Shown: positions 10,531-22,922, numbered from the stretch's first letter. The stretch: DNA of 64,000 bases from Macrophomina tecta (GCA_024180945.1 JAKSGN010000041.1:2666001-2730000); one strand, 5' to 3'. Numbers and translations: made by a program. Notes: generated from the sequence alone by a model not told the origin.

Positions 10531-12694
10531 ATGCCTCCTGTAAGCCCACCAACTCTCGTCCTGGAACCGTCGTGGCTGACGCGGTGCCCGATAGAAGCAG
10601 AACCAGCGCAAGGTCCAGGAAGCTGGCGAAGACCAGTATGGTACGACAGCACCTCGCCATCCTCTACTTGTTTGATACTAACAAACACACCCTCACAGGC
10701 TCCGTCTTCTCCGTTTCCGGGTACGTTACTCGAGCCCCGCCTCGCACCCACACCCTCTGATGAACACACAGTCCCGTCATTGTCGCCGAGAACATGATCG
10801 GCTGTGCTATGTACGAGCTCGTCCGCGTCGGTCATGATAAGCTGGTAGGAGAAGTTATTCGGATTGAGGCCGACAAGGCCACCATTCAGGTCTACGAGGA
10901 AACCGGTAAGCTTGCCAGCCTCAGACAGTCTGGCATGAAATGGCGGTAATCTGACATCCTATAGCTGGCGTTACTGTTGGCGACCCCGTCATTCGCTCAG
11001 GAAAGCCTCTGTCCGTCGAGCTTGGCCCCGGTCTGATGGAGACCATCTACGACGGTATCCAGCGTCCTCTTCGCAGCATCTCCGACGTCTCCAAGAGCAT
11101 TTACATTCCCCGCGGCATTGATGTTCCTGCGCTAGACCGCCAGCAGAAGTGGGATTTCACCCCCGGCAAGCTCAAGGTTGGCGACCACATCACTGGTGGT
11201 GATGTTTTTGGTTCCGTCTTCGAGAACTCCCTCCTCAGCGACCACAAGATCCTCCTGCCGCCTAGGGCTCGTGGTACCATTACGCGCATTGCTGAGAAGG
11301 GCAGCTACACTGTGGATGAGAAGATCCTGGAGGTTGAATTCGAGGGCAAGAAGACCGAGTTCAGCATGATGCACAACTGGCCCGTCCGTGTGCCTCGTCC
11401 TGTCAACGAGAAGCTGTCCTCGGATTCGCCGCTGATTGTCGGCCAACGTGTGTTGGACGCCCTCTTCCCCAGTGTTCAGGGTGGCACTGTGTGCATTCCT
11501 GGTGCGTTCGGCTGTGGCAAGACTGTCATTTCTCAGAGTTTGTCCAAGTTCTCCAACAGCGACATCATTGTCTACGTCGGATGCGGTGAGCGTGGTAACG
11601 AGATGGCTGAAGTCTTGATGGACTTCCCTGAGGTACGCAGACACCACTACGCATACTAATGCAGTCGCTGACCATGTGCTAGCTTACTATTGATGTCGGC
11701 GGACGCAAGGAGCCCATCATGAAGCGCACCACCCTTATCGCTAATACCTCAAACATGCCCGTCGCCGCAAGAGAAGCCTCCATCTACACCGGTATCACTG
11801 TCGCCGAATACTTCCGTGACCAGGGCAAGAACGTTGCCATGATGGCCGATTCCTCGTCGCGGTGGGCTGAGGCTCTTCGTGAGATTTCTGGTCGTCTTGG
11901 AGAGATGCCTGCTGACCAGGGTTTCCCCGCGTACCTTGGAGCCAAGCTGGCCTCCTTCTACGAGCGTGCTGGCCGCGTAACGGCGCTTGGTAGCCCTGAT
12001 CGCGCGGGCAGTGTCAGTATTGTTGGAGCCGTCAGCCCGCCGGGTGGTGACTTCTCAGATCCCGTCACTAGCAGTACTCTGGGTATCGTGCAGGTCTTCT
12101 GGGGTCTGGACAAGAAGCTGGCTCAGCGCAAACACTTCCCTTCGGTTAACACGTCCATGTCTTACAGCAAGTACACTGGTCCGCTTGAGAAGTACTACCA
12201 GGAGCACAACCCCGACTTCCCCCGCCTGAGAGACAGAATCAAGGAGCTTCTCTCGACTTCCGAGGAACTCGACCAGGTCGTGCAGCTGGTCGGAAAGTCT
12301 GCGCTGGGTGACCCGGATAAGATTACGCTGGATGTCGCGACGCTTCTCAAGGAAGATTTCCTCCAGCAGAACGGCTACAGTGACTACGATCAGTTCTGTC
12401 CGCTCTGGAAGACAGAATGGATGATGAAGGCCATGATGGGCTTCCACGACGAGGCGCAAAAGGCAGTTGCGCAGGGTCAGAGCTGGGCAAAGGTCAGGGA
12501 AGCAACTTCGGACATCCAGACTGCGCTCAGGAGCATGAAGTTCGAGGTGCCCAGCGAGGGCGAGGAGACGATCACGAAGAAGGTATGTACAACAGCCAAG
12601 CGGTCAAGCGAGAAGTCAGATGCTAATTTTGTCGCAGTACGAGGAGCTCTACCAGAAGATGCAGGAGAAGTTTGCGTCTGTGACGGACGAGTAG
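10531..12694 (+). CDS. VMA1: V-type H+-ATPase catalytic subunit A
   Basis: Seven exons: 10531-10539, 10595-10640, 10699-10720, 10772-10905, 10965-11632, 11683-12582, 12638-12694. They join in frame to 611 residues, close to the usual 615-620. The first exon is only 9 nt (M-P-P). Walker A GAFGCGKT is at residues 250-257. The V-type catalytic hallmarks [30 protein letters not shown] and the C-terminal EELYQKM are all present. The protein is the ATP-hydrolysing subunit of the V1 sector, which acidifies vacuoles and other endomembranes. The point where the yeast VMA intein inserts (before the Cys of YVG-C-GERG) is uninterrupted, so no intein is present. Vps1 follows in tandem about 660 bp downstream. 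The gene identity is essentially certain; the short 5' exons rest on splice signals and frame. Confidence 0.97.
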
Positions 12695-13358
12695 GTTTCG
12701 CCAGTCAGTGGAGAGTTTCAGGCGGACGGGGGTTCGATGAGGCGGTGTGGCATCGTAGGCAAAGCGACCCAAGTGACATTTCCCTCAGTTTTTGTTCGCA
12801 GTCAGGACACGACTGTGTAGATAGAATTGTACATGACGAATACTTTCTGCTTTACGAACCCGACATTGGACGTGGCGGAATGGCCGTACAAGGGTGTCGC
12901 TTGAAGCTATCACAACAAAAGCCCCCGCCACGGGCTGCTGAACCATTCGGATGGACGAGAAAGACAGACAAGAAAGCGGCAAATGCTTGTGAATACCTCC
13001 TTTTTGAAAGAAACAGCGCTTCAGCTCGCCACTAGATGTAGCGCTTTCCGGTCCTGACCAGTTTACAGCCAGCATCGAAGTCATCTTGATGCCTGGTGAC
13101 TTTAGCGTTTTGGGCGCGTGGACGCGCACTGCGCCACCCCTGCAGGCTGGCGTCGCTGGGTCGGGCCCTTGTCGCTTGGCGGGCAGCACTCTCCTATGAT
13201 GGACGTGCCAGCAAGCTCCAACAACGCACAACTTTCCTTCCCGCACTCTCCATATCCACGCGCATCCGAATTCTTCACGGGCGCGAACGGCCTGCTTTGC
13301 CCCGTTCCCGACCTGATACACGGACTCCGCAACACCGCCAACGATCCCGCCGCCCACC
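12695..13358. other. VMA1-VPS1 intergenic region
   Basis: About 660 bp between tandem genes. No additional gene is supported; it presumably holds the VMA1 terminator and VPS1 promoter. Confidence 0.45.
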
Positions 13359-15810
13359 ATGACGGCGAACCCCACTGCGTATGGCTCCTGCGCGCGCTCT
13401 CCAACTTGGCTCTGGCTGACATGGTCGTGTGCAGTATAAATGTCAATGATCCGAGCCTGATCACGCTGGTCAACAAGCTCCAGGATGTCTTTACCACCGT
13501 CGGCGTACGTCATCGCGCTCCCCGAGGTCGACGCGCACCGCCGAAATGCTGATGCCTTGCTCCAGGTCCAAAACCCCATAGATCTGCCCCAGATCGCCGT
13601 CGTTGGCTCGCAGTCCAGCGGAAAAAGTTCTGTGCTAGAAAACATAGTCGGCAGAGACTTGTGCGTTCATCCCACACCCCGCCCAGCGCCCTCCCTGAAT
13701 TCCTGCGGCCTAGAGCTGACCACTCCTACTCAGCTTGCCCCGCGGTACCGGCATAGTAACTCGGCGTCCTCTCATCCTTCAGCTCATCAACCGTCCGGCC
13801 CAGACCAAGCAAGCGAACGGCACCAGCGAAGCCGTCGAGACCACCGACGCCCAGTCCAACGTCGATGAGTGGGGAGAGTTTCTGCACATTCCGGGCCAGA
13901 AGTTTTACGACTTCAATAAGATTAGAGAGGAGATTGTACGGGAGACGGAGGCGAAGACCGGTCGCAATGCTGGCATCTCTCCAGCGCCCATCAACCTGCG
14001 TATATATTCGCCGAACGTGCTCACGCTCACGTTGGTAGATCTGCCTGGTCTGACCAAGGTGCCCGTCGGCGACCAGCCCAGGGATATCGAGAGGCAGATT
14101 AGGGAAATGGTGCTGAAGCAGATTAGCAAGCCCAATGCTATAATACTGGCTGTTACTGCCGCCAATACCGACCTGGCCAACTCGGATGGTTTGAAGCTGG
14201 CTCGCGAGGTCGATCCCGAGGGACAGCGGACCATTGGTGTGCTGACCAAGGTTGATCTTATGGACGAGGGTACTGATGTTGTCGACATCCTGGCTGGCCG
14301 TATTATTCCGCTGCGCCTGGGTTACGTTCCGGTTGTCAACCGTGGGCAAAGGGATATCGAGAACAAGAAGCCTATTTCCTACGCGCTGGAGCATGAGAGG
14401 CAATACTTCGAGAACCACAAGGCATACAGGAACAAGAGCGCATACTGCGGTACTCCTTACTTGGCGCGCAAACTGAACTTGGTAGGCGGGAGCGAATTCT
14501 CGAGGAATGATTCCGCGGCAACTGACCTTTATGTAGATTTTGATGATGCACATCAAGCAGACCCTTCCCGACATCAAGGCGCGCATTGCCTCTTCCTTGC
14601 AAAAATACTCGATTGAGCTCGCGCAACTCGGCGACTCCATTCTCGGCAACTCTTCGAACATCGTCCTGAACATGATCACCGAGTTTTCGAACGAGTATAG
14701 ATCTGTGTTGGAGGGTAACAACCAGGAACTCTCCAGTGTCGAGCTCTCTGGTGGTGCCCGTATCAGCTTTGTCTACCACGAACTGTATTCGAACGGTGTC
14801 AAAGCGGTGGATCCTTTCGACCAAGTCAAGGACATTGACATCAGGACCGTTCTGTACAACTCGTCTGGTTCAGCGCCCGCACTCTTTGTTGGCACTACCG
14901 CTTTTGAATTGATTGTCAAGCAGCAGATTAAGAGACTTGAGGACCCCAGCTTGAAGTGCGTTTCGCTCGTCTACGATGAGCTCATCCGCATCTTGACTCA
15001 ACTTCTCGCCAAGCCCATGTTCAGAAGATACCCGGCTCTGAAGGAGAAGTTCCACGCTGTTGTCGTACAGTTCTTCAAGAAGGCTATGGACCCTACCAAC
15101 AAGCTCGTCAAGGATCTGGTCGCGATGGAGGCTTGCTACATCAACACTGGCCACCCCGATTTCATCAACGGTTCTAGGGTAAGTCAGCAGCATACGGCTA
15201 TTTTCCAGACCCGGGCTAACCAACCTCTGAACAGGCCATGGCCATCGTGCACGAGCGCCACAACGCGTCGAAGCCAACACAGGTCGATCCCAAGACCGGC
15301 AAGCCCCTTCCCCCGACTGCCATTCCCCCGCGAACTGGCAGCCCATCTCTCGACGGTGACAGCAACTCTGGCTTCTTCGGTAGCTTTTTCGCTAGCAAGA
15401 ACAAGAAGAAGATGGCTGCTATGGAGGCGCCACCACCACAGCTCAAGGCCAGCGGCACTTTGTCGGAGAAGGAGGCACAGGAGGTGGAGGTCATCAAGCT
15501 CCTCATCAGCTCTTACTACAACATTGTTAAGAGGACCATGATCGATATGGTCCCCAAGGCCATCATGTTGACGCTCGTCTCGTAAGTTTCTAGCTGAGTG
15601 GTATGACTTTTACTGGCAACAATTGCTGACACCAGAGACAGCTTCACCAAGGATGAGATGCAGCGCGAGTTGCTCGAGAACATGTACCGCACAGAGGAGC
15701 TGGACGACTTGCTCAAGGAGAGCGAGTACACGGTCCGCAGGAGGAAGGAGTGCCAGCAGATGGTGGAGTCGCTAACTCGGGCACAAGAGATCGTCAACCA
15801 GGTGCAGTAA
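13359..15810 (+). CDS. VPS1: Dynamin-like GTPase Vps1
   Basis: Seven exons: 13359-13378, 13435-13504, 13566-13660, 13734-14481, 14537-15178, 15235-15581, 15642-15810. They join in frame to 696 residues, the normal Vps1 length. I chose the start at 13359 (CACCATG) because splicing its 20-nt exon gives [19 protein letters not shown], the usual N-terminus. A later ATG at 13421 falls inside this first intron. The GTPase domain shows G1 GSQSSGKSS (44-52), the [15 protein letters not shown] loop, G3 DLPG and G4 TKVD. The middle domain and the C-terminal GTPase effector domain ([19 protein letters not shown]) are complete, and there is no PH domain, as expected for Vps1. It drives membrane scission in vacuolar sorting, endocytosis and peroxisome division. 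Confidence 0.95.
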
Positions 15811-16445
15811 GCGCACCGAGCGTGGCGGGGGAAGGAGGGCTGGCTGGGTGAGATGCTAGCGCCGGAGCTCAAGCCGGCCCCCGACCTTCTGAGTTCATCT
15901 TTGTCCCTATTCTTTTCCGGTCACAGAGAGGCAGGCTTTTTGCGTTGGAGGAGCTTGGGCAATGCGGGACGGATTTTAACGTGCTAAGACTAGAACATGA
16001 CCAGGCGAAGGCGGCGGCGTAGAAGTAGCTTTTAGTGAGTTTGTGATGCCGTTGGTTTTCCATGCTTTGGCTGTTCAGAATGAGGATGCGTTATGCGATA
16101 CCTATTGGTTGGGGCTGTCTGGGCAAGGGTAATAAATTGTACTATGTGCACGCCGCGCGGTTCTTCCTAGTATTTCCGGGCGCGCTCGGAGTGGTGCATG
16201 GGGCATCGGCATACGCAGCAGTGTGCCTAAGGCGGATCGGAGTCGGTAAGTACCCGAAGCGGAGTGTCCGGATACCGGCGGACCCTGGAGGCGAGAAAGG
16301 TGCCCGTCAGTGCTTGCTTGCCCATGTCGTCAGCCCCCGCGTTCCGTTGTCCACCTAACAACTCCGCACCTACAACTGCACGCCTCTGCACCTCCCTCCA
16401 TCACCACTCCACCACCAACATATCCCGTTCTTCGATGCCGGAACC
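15811..16445. other. Intergenic region, no gene seen
   Basis: About 630 bp between VPS1 and the AMP-binding-fold gene on the same strand. No coding signal is visible. Confidence 0.45.
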
Positions 16446-18313
16446 ATGGCCGGCCTAGTAGAAAAACTCGACCAGCAGCTCGTGGAGCTGTTCGCCGGAT
16501 GGAACTCGACCACGACCCTGCTGGTACTGGCCATCGCCGGCTTCCTGGGTTACAGCATCTACCTGGGCCTCGAGGACCCGGACATCCACCCCATGCTGCT
16601 GCAGCGCAGCTCTGTCGCCGCCGGTATCCGCCAACCGGGCGAGTCGGCCATCTACCGCAGCCCCCACGTCCCGCACGGCTACCCGCTGCAGACGGGCCTC
16701 AGCATCCCCGGCCAGCAGCGCTATGAGCGCCGCGACGGCGACCTACGCGACATCTGGCGCAAGGTGCTGGGCCAGCTGCCTGTCGAGCAGGGCGAGGCCA
16801 GCCCCAGCCCCGGCAAGATTCTGACCGTCATCGGCAAGGAGGTCGTCGAGCACGGCTTCGACGAGATCACGAAGGAGATCAATATTCTGGGCGCGTATGT
16901 CAAGGAGCATGGGGGGAAGCGCGTGGCCGTCTATCTGCCCAACTCGATAGAGCTTCTGGTCACTGTCTTCGGTATGTGTCTCCTTGTGTGTTTCGAGCAT
17001 GATGGAGCTGCGTGTTGGTCGGAAGGGAATGTGCTCGGCTGATGACGTGACTTTGTTATAGCCGGCGCCTTCTATGGCTTTTCCCCCGTCTTGATCCCGT
17101 ACAACCAACCGCATAATGTAGTCGTGGCGATGCTGCAGCGCAGCGGTGCGGACTCGCTGATCGCTGAAGCCGGCTCTATCCCGCTGAGCGATGTCGCCAA
17201 GGGTGTTCCGAATCTTAAGCAGGCTATCTGGGTTGTCGAGAAGACAAGCAGGCACGTTGACTGGAACGAGGTGCCTGAGGGAGCTGGTGGCAAGGTTGAG
17301 GTCTCGACTTGGCATGAGTTGGTGCAGGACAACCTTGCTGGCGCCAGCACTCAGCTGCCGCCGTACACTAGCGGTGAGAAGGCAGAGAATATCGTGACCG
17401 TGTGGCAAGACCGGGAGGGTGCTGAGGGTGAAATCGTTGAGTTCACTCAACAGGTGAGATTGTTCGAGATGACTACAGCGTGATCACGATGCTAATCCTT
17501 GGGCAGAACATGTCAGCTTCTATTGCAAGCTTGATCTCCGCATTGCCAGCCGGACAGCGCCTGACTCCCTCGGACATGTTCCTCCCTGCCGACTCTCTCA
17601 CTAACACCTACACCTTTTCCTTGACCCTGGCTGCCCTCTTCAGCCATGCATCGATTGCCATCACCTCCGTCGCCGGCCCCGGTGTCGAACTCAGTCTCGC
17701 CACCAGGAGCATTGCCCCCACCGTCATTTCCATCTCCGCCGAGACGGCTGCCAACCTGCACAGCGCCACCTCCGCCTCTGTCACCAGCGGTGTCAAGAAG
17801 CTCGCGCACTACACGGAAACCCGCGCGCTGACCTCGTCGGGCAAGATGCCGACCAATACCTTCCTGACCAAGCTTAACGCCCCCACCCGCGCCGCCGTCG
17901 GCACCACGCCCGGCAAGCTGCGCCTGGTGTACGTGGCCGAGCGCGCGGGTGCCCAGGACGCCCCGCCGCTCAGCAGCACCGACCTCTCGGACCTCCGCAT
18001 CTACCTCGGCGCCCGCGTCGTGTACGCGCTCACGGCCGCTAAGGTCGCGGGCGCCGTCGCCCAGACCAACGTGTTCGACTACAGGCGCGAGGAGCTGCAG
18101 AGTGCTGCTGGTAGCAAGGGCAAGCAGTACAGCCATTTTGGCGCTCCGTTGAATAGCGTGGAGATTAAGTTGGTGGATAAGGACGAGCATAAGACGACGG
18201 ATGAGGAGGCGAGGGGTGAGTTGGTGGTTATGGGGCCGAGTGTCGCGGGCGGGAAGACGGTCGTGCCGGTTGTGGCGAAGGTGAGGGATGATGGGTGTTT
18301 GGCTTATGTTTGA
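16446..18313 (+). CDS. Membrane-anchored AMP-binding-fold protein, probably inactive
   Basis: Exons 16446-16971, 17062-17453 and 17507-18313 give 574 residues. An N-terminal hydrophobic helix (about residues 24-41, LLVLAIAGFLGYSIYLG) precedes an acyl-CoA synthetase-like N-domain: KRVAVYLPNSIELLVTVFAG matches the usual strand-helix before motif A3, and GELVVMGPS resembles the A6 region. The defining catalytic parts are missing. Where the A3 phosphate-binding loop (T-S-G-x-T-G-x-P-K-G) should lie there is WQDREGAEGEIVEFTQQN. The A5 Y-G-x-T-E site is not recognisable, and the protein stops soon after A6, without the C-terminal lid that carries the catalytic Lys. The gene is intact and well spliced, so this looks like a maintained pseudoenzyme of the ANL superfamily rather than a broken gene. 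Its role is unknown. Confidence 0.72.
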
Positions 18314-18380
18314 GCTTGGGGCACTCTTCCTTTTGGGGGATTGGAGAGGTATATAGATATGCTTCAGGGTATGGGGGTTA

Positions 18381-18415
<35 letters not shown>

Positions 18416-21126
18416 AGCTAGCCATCATATAATCTGAGTGGGCTTGCATCTTTTAGACATCAGAATGGATATGATTCATGTGTATAGGCTGGCTGAGGTA
18501 GCTTAGGTGGGGGTGAGTGGCGCCTGATGGGTGAATGAGAACTTAGGCTCGTAAGGTTGAAGGTCTGAGATGTAGGGCGGCGATTGCCAGCTTGTTGGGT
18601 CATTCATTGCGTTGAGGGTACGTGATGAAGGTGTACCGGAGGATTTATACATAATCACTCTTGGTAGAGGAAAGCAACACCTCTTGCCTGCCTCTCAGGT
18701 ACCAGTAAGATACTCTTCTTCGAGGCCGACCCCGCTTGTTCTCTGTCACTCCAGCATCTGGCAAAAACGTCTTCCATTACTCTCTCGGAAGGATGGACAG
18801 AACGGCTACCACTCCTTACCACGCATTTCCCACTATATGGAAAGAGTAATGCTCACGAGGTGTTTATATGGACTACTAACACTCCCGCTGAACGCGCAAG
18901 GAGATCATCGGACGGAGTGTGCGTTGGAGACTCCTAATCCTCCTCCTCCTTCTCATTCTCCTCCGGAAACTCTCAAGCGGGGCCCTGGCCAAGACTTTTT
19001 CGGATCGAGCTGTTGAGCGGATGTACTTGTTTCTGCCGTATGGCTCACTGGTCTCTCGTCATTTTTGCGCTGATGGCAGGTACTTGAGCAGTCGTGCTCG
19101 GCTCTAGGTTTTTGTGTTTCGCTGTGGTGATGCTTTGCGGTGAGTGGCTCGTGCTCTATGCAACTGAGGTTTCGTAATTGTGCATAAGTGGAGGGCAGGG
19201 TGTGGCTGCGGGGCTGACGGTGGGATAGGTGCTCGAGGTGGATTCCTTTTCTTGCGGGATTGGACTATCTGGGCCAGACAGTAACCGTGGGTATGCTGAT
19301 AGCATGTAAAAGAGACGCCTGAGGTTGTGCCAGCAGTATGGGATCTCTCTGGTAATGGGTCAAAATAGCTGCGTAAGCACTTCTGTGGGACAGTACTCTT
19401 TGGGCTTTATATATCCTGCGTCTAGGTCTTAGGTTCCCGATGACTTGGGCGGTAAGTGTTCAAGGCCATAGAGGGATAGCGTCTGAGCTGATACGGCGTT
19501 CAAAGTGTTCACGGAGTTGTCACATGTATCGGGAAGTCAGGGGGAGCGAAGAAGCGTGCTCGATCACAGCGGTAGGAATTCTCCAGAGAAGAAGGCCAGA
19601 CCGCGACCGCAGAGACATGCGCTGTGGCATCCAAAAGAGGAAAGCGTAGATACTCAAGTCCCGCAGAAGCCAACTTCATCCGATCTTCCAACTCACCCTG
19701 TCTGCCTCCTCCTCCTCCTCCTCCTCCCTGTCCCTTTCCCCGCTCGGTCAGCAAAAGGAAATGGCAAAACTGCAATACTCGCTACGGAAACCTGCCATTC
19801 CCAGCGAATGACCGATTTTTGAAGCTCTCTGCGGTAAAGGGATTCTTAGCCGTTCCTTTCTCAAAGTAAGCAGAGAGTACTTTACCACTCTGTCGTGCCA
19901 CCGAGGTGGATGAAGGGAAAACTGATCCTTCAATTAATGAACCAAATAAAACCTCACCACACTGCCGGCGAACGATAGGCAGCGTTCCCCGCACTCAGTG
20001 AAAGGCGCTCGCATACACCTCTATCCATCTAGCAGCTCCGCGCGCGCTGCCGCGCCCGAACCTCATCTCCAGTCCAAGTAACGCGTCTCATCCGCCCAGC
20101 CGTCATGTACTCCGGCCAACAGATATCCAGCATCCTCACCCGCCAAGCCACCACGCGCACCTCTCGCCGGTCAGAGCCTGATAAGAAAGACAGCAGAGTC
20201 AGATCCGCGATCGAGCGCTTCCCCTAGCAGATCGAGAGATCTGTAGTCGTCAGGCCTCTGCCACGTCTGCAGTCGAGGCAGCGCCAAAACCGGCCCGAGC
20301 CCACGCACTGCCCTTGCCTCACCTTCCACAACAAGGGCGATAGGAGCGGTGAAGATGGAGCGTTTCATCGTCTATAAGGCTCGCCGCGCCACGGAGCGAG
20401 AGGTGACGACGCGTGCAGCGCAGGGCTGGCCAGGTAGCTAGTGCGGAGAAGAAGCGGTCACGCGGCCGGCCGCGCAAAGGTGCGGTCGGAAGGGGCCGAC
20501 ATGAGTAAAGTGCGGCTTGGAGATAAAAAGGAACGATAGTAGAAGCCCGGTATTAAATTAGTAGCGGGAAGCGGTTTGTCTTACGTGCATACCGGCTAAT
20601 AGCGCGTAGCGCGTGGCGGCGGCGTCGACGTCTTGCTTTTTGGAATGACGCAAGAAAGCGCCTGCCCCTCTGGCTGGACGAGTTGAGGCGTCGGGATAAA
20701 TAGACCGAGGGAAAAGGAGAGGGAAAACAAAGCAGAGCTGTACAGCGGGTCGATGCGAGATTGAGTCGTGGGCACGTCACGATGAGGCTACTGAGCTATG
20801 GGTCATCCTTGTAGCACAGGCTGCAGTTGTTGCTCGATCTGGCGACATGAGGAAAATCCGATTTGGATGGCGCTCTGATTCTCAATTGATGTTGGAACTG
20901 TTGATCTGCCTCCCAGAAGCACAAGGTAGACAGAAACTATGCGCTATGTGAATGATATGAACTCCTATCGGGAATGACAGTGTGGTATTATTCCAATGCA
21001 AATGCGTACTTTTCTGATCCAAACTTACGCCCTGATAACATGCCTTCGATATGAGAAATTTGACCCCCCCTTTTTTTTTCTTGTCCAACCGCAGCTCTGC
21101 CATAATTAGAATGCAGTTGAGACCAT
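18314..21126. other. Intergenic region, about 2.8 kb
   Basis: The region between two convergent genes. It contains a (GA)n microsatellite at about 18384-18412, a (TCC)n stretch near 19708-19727 and a short T run near 21070. ORFs are short with no domain signal. I see no gene that can be supported. Confidence 0.4.
18384..18412. repeat. (GA)n microsatellite
   Basis: About fourteen GA units, 70 bp after the stop codon of the AMP-binding-fold gene; it may lie in its 3' UTR. Confidence 0.9.
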
Positions 21127-22536
21127 TCAAGTTGCATCAAACTGCTCATCTGCTCCCTTCAAGGCCTGCATTGCTCTTTCCAGCTCTTCCCTCCCGACCA
21201 TGACCGTACCCGCTCTTGCGGTGCTCAGATAGCTCATCTCAACCGCATCACTGCCCTCTCCTTCGAACCCATTCATACCCCTTGTGCCGCCAACTAGTCT
21301 GCCCGCTACTCCGCAGACAATACCAGTGCTTTCCAACGGCAGCTCCCGCAAGTCCAGCGTGATGGGGACAAGCACGTCTTCTTTGGAACCCAACAGAACA
21401 TCGGGGGCAAAGTTAGGGAGGAGACGCTTTTCAAGAAGAACGGACGCTGGCTCGGTGTCGGTAAGGGTAAGAGAAAGGAAAGTGGGGCGGGGTGCACTAA
21501 TCAGGCACTTGACGAGACCAAGATGCAGCGTGTCTTCGACAGACGGCTGGTGGCTGCGGCTAGCAAGCGAGCTCCCATTAAGTGCTCCACCACTAGCAGG
21601 GCGAGCGGAGGCGCTGTCTTTGCTGCCAGCACATTGGACGAGTTGGATGGATGGGTCGACGGCGAAGACGATGTTGCGACGTTTGAGGAGAGAGAAGGTG
21701 CGGGTCTGAAGCTCGTGGATGCTGGTGGGCGGGGGAGTGCCTGGAGGCGGAGACGCGGACTCGAAGGACGAGGAACTCGATTTGTTGCGGGTGTGGGTGC
21801 TGAGCGGGTTCGCAATGGGGTTCACGTAAGATGACGTGGTCTGCTCGAAGGCGAAGCCGCGGTCCTCGAGTGCCTTGATCACTTGACCGCGGGCGCGGAC
21901 GGGAACCAGGATGTAGTCGGAGAAGTAGGTGGTAATGAAGAAAATGGAGCTGTCGGGACCAGAGGTGTGAGAAATGGGTGGCTGCGGAGATTGCGAGTGG
22001 TGGCGAGTCGGATGGCGACGTGCAAGGGGGCTAAAAATGGATTGCAGATGTGGTGTTTGGACAAACTGGGGCTGGGGCGGAGGAGAGGTGGTGGGTTGGA
22101 GAAGGTCGTGGAGGAGTTGTACGCACATCCCTGCCATTGCGAGCGGGCTAGTTAACTCGAGGACGCGCTGGCCCGCGTCCAGCCCCTCGCCATCGACTTG
22201 CATGACAATGTAATCTTCATTTGTGATGGACACCTGATCTCTACTTGAAGGATCTAGACTGTCGCGCACAGGGGTGAAGAGATCCTCCGCCAGTTCCCGC
22301 GAGCAGGCAATGGAGCACTCGACCGGGGTCACGGAGATGTTGGTGAAGGGATGCTCATAGGCCCATGATTTTCTGGCGGAGCGGTGGTTGCTGCTCCCGT
22401 TGGTGGAGGTGCTGCCCGAGCTGCTCGGCCTGCTGGAGGGGAGCAAGAGCTGCAGGATGGGCTGCAGAAAGTTGGAGTAGAGATGCAGCGGAATGTGTAT
22501 CAGTGCCAGCTGGGTGTCCTGCAGCGAGAGAACCAT
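21127..22536 (-). CDS. CASTOR/GATS-like ACT-domain protein
   Basis: Single exon, 469 residues. The N-terminal region (VLSLQDTQLALIHIPLHLY, then WAYEHPFTNISVTPVECSI and an EDYIVMQVDGEGLDAGQRVL segment) and the following SIFFITTYFSDYILVPVRARGQVIKALEDRGFAF segment resemble the tandem ACT folds of the CASTOR/GATS family. A later part (LHLGLVKCLISAPRPTFLSLTLTD, DVLVPITLDLRELPLESTGIVCGVAGRL) looks like a second ACT-containing half. In animals CASTOR1 binds arginine and controls TORC1 through GATOR2; ligand and role in fungi are not established by this sequence. Linkers are Ser/Pro-rich and low complexity. The start lies in GACATGG. The family call is by remembered pattern and is moderately secure. 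Confidence 0.6.
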   Translation of the reverse strand: MVLSLQDTQLALIHIPLHLYSNFLQPILQLLLPSSRPSSSGSTSTNGSSNHRSARKSWAYEHPFTNISVTPVECSIACSRELAEDLFTPVRDSLDPSSRDQVSITNEDYIVMQVDGEGLDAGQRVLELTSPLAMAGMCVQLLHDLLQPTTSPPPQPQFVQTPHLQSIFSPLARRHPTRHHSQSPQPPISHTSGPDSSIFFITTYFSDYILVPVRARGQVIKALEDRGFAFEQTTSSYVNPIANPLSTHTRNKSSSSSFESASPPPGTPPPTSIHELQTRTFSLLKRRNIVFAVDPSIQLVQCAGSKDSASARPASGGALNGSSLASRSHQPSVEDTLHLGLVKCLISAPRPTFLSLTLTDTEPASVLLEKRLLPNFAPDVLLGSKEDVLVPITLDLRELPLESTGIVCGVAGRLVGGTRGMNGFEGEGSDAVEMSYLSTARAGTVMVGREELERAMQALKGADEQFDAT

Positions 22537-22922
22537 GTCAGCAAAGAGGGGGCGCGAGGAGGTGTTGAGGAGTCGAGCTAAGCTCCGGGCGCAGGCAACA
22601 CAGGCACGACGTGTCGAGGTTTATTTAAGACAGCCTTACATGGCGCCACCGGCAGCGTGGAGGCGAGAGCGATGCAAGGTGCAATTGGAGGTGGACAGAG
22701 GGCGCATTGCGCGGCGCAGAAAATATTGAAAGCAAAAGCGGATGCGACGTACGAGAAACTGAATATGCGCATTGAGCAACGTCATGGAGGAGTCCATGGC
22801 TGCCGGCGGACAGCTGGCCTGGGGGAGAGCCCGGGAGGCAGCAGGCTCAGGCCAGAGGGAGCACCAAAACGAAAAAAATAAAAATAAAGAAAATGACAGG
22901 TGCCCGCGACCAGGCAGGCAGG

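Noticed and set aside
13421..13504. Alternative VPS1 start at 13421 (M-V-V-C-S-I-N-V)
   Set aside because: It lies inside a well-formed 56-nt intron. Splicing from the ATG at 13359 gives the normal Vps1 N-terminus and a better start context.
20105..20227. A 40-codon frame beginning MYSGQQISSILTRQATTRTS
   Set aside because: The start looks protein-like but is short, lacks a supported spliced continuation and has no known match I can recall. Not enough to call a gene.
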